A DNA stretch of 64,000 nt, from positions 42,442 to 106,441 of the forward strand of contig NZ_WMJX01000010.1 in assembly GCF_009711045.1 (NCBI RefSeq), written 5' to 3'. Positions 63,961-64,000 of the stretch are shown here, one piece after another. How positions within the stretch are numbered: position 1 is the stretch's first letter; every line of letters begins with the position of its first letter. The notes beneath the pieces were generated by a model that worked only from the letters and a program-made list of their open reading frames with translations, made no database searches and was not told the DNA's origin. This DNA comes from Myroides albus (GTDB lineage Bacteria; Bacteroidota; Bacteroidia; Flavobacteriales; Flavobacteriaceae). The translations under genes were made by a program, and so were the position numbers.

Positions 63961-64000
63961 GAGAGGCTGTCTAAAAAGCCTAAAAAACAAAACCCCGTCT
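63961..64000. other. Window-edge sequence resembling an IS end or a cut terminator
   Basis: GAGGCTGTCTAAAAAG at 63963-63978 resembles the terminal sequences of some insertion sequences, and AGGCT/AGCCT can form a short stem. The last bases (ACCCCGTCT) could be the left arm of a terminator cut by the edge. I cannot decide from what is visible. Confidence 0.25.

Overview
The window reads as a stretch of ordinary chromosome from a low-GC Bacteroidota, most likely a member of the Flavobacteriaceae. Myroides is my guess from overall protein flavour; I could not test it. The evidence is the pair of gliding genes gldF and gldG, an LpxC-FabZ fusion, a Bacteroidota-type AIR synthase, and the recurring promoter element TAnnTTTG upstream of genes in place of a sigma70 -10 box. 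Shine-Dalgarno sequences are not obvious. I see no rRNA, tRNA, CRISPR array, prophage or complete insertion sequence.

Layout. 1-4133: the 3' end of mutS2, a DCC-family protein and pheT. 4134-4667: a gap. 4668-11747 (minus): a lipid A block (HD hydrolase, lpxD, lpxC-fabZ, lpxA, efp, a second lpxD-like gene), then sucD. 11848-17013 (minus): hutH, yaaA, a YdjM-like membrane protein, an Lrp/AsnC regulator and an M14 peptidase. 17014-17330: an intergenic region packed with TTTACA/TGTAAA inverted repeats in front of an XRE regulator. 17331-19713: the regulator, a spermidine-synthase-like protein and an acetyltransferase. 19714-21113: a 1.4-kb gap with repeats. 21114-25875 (minus): dnaN, gldG, gldF, a monooxygenase-fold protein and a SAM hydroxide adenosyltransferase. 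25972-31285: phoH, a lipoprotein, a MocR-type regulator, a GNAT protein and a PLP-binding YggS protein. 31341-36850: corA, divergent from hutI-hutG followed by a two-component system. 37003-41007: aroC, a small hydrolase, an amphipathic charged protein, an AraC regulator and an unknown gene. 41008-41467: a repeat-bearing gap. 41468-47832 (minus): mqo, ruvX, purM, a cysteine desulfurase and a sugar MFS transporter. 47962-52259: lipoproteins, rlmH, a secreted protein and folP. 52383-56486: an operon with DUF1599, BT_3928-like, a lone ABC permease, a TlpA-like lipoprotein and tpiA. 56553-59391 (minus): KOW-Smr protein, small membrane protein, pdxH, rnz and a small STAS-like protein. 59392-60750: a second repeat-bearing gap. 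60751-63952: pyrB, pyrR, a META-domain protein and a flavin reductase.

How the genes fit together. Lipid A initiation is nearly complete in one block (LpxA, LpxC, LpxD, FabZ). Histidine degradation is split: hutH lies 20 kb from hutI-hutG and hutU is not here. Pyrimidine control (pyrR-pyrB), folate (folP), vitamin B6 handling (MocR regulator, YggS, PdxH) and central carbon enzymes (SucD, Mqo, TpiA) are the other recognisable functions.

I found no clear new multi-gene defence or biosynthetic system. The least explained signals are in non-coding DNA. Two intergenic loci (about 20187-20289 and 59714-59782) carry short GC-containing cores repeated every 11 bp, first on the top strand and then on the bottom strand, with different cores but the same layout. 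A six-site palindrome array precedes the XRE gene, and a perfect face-to-face promoter-like inverted repeat lies between the AraC regulator and an unknown gene.
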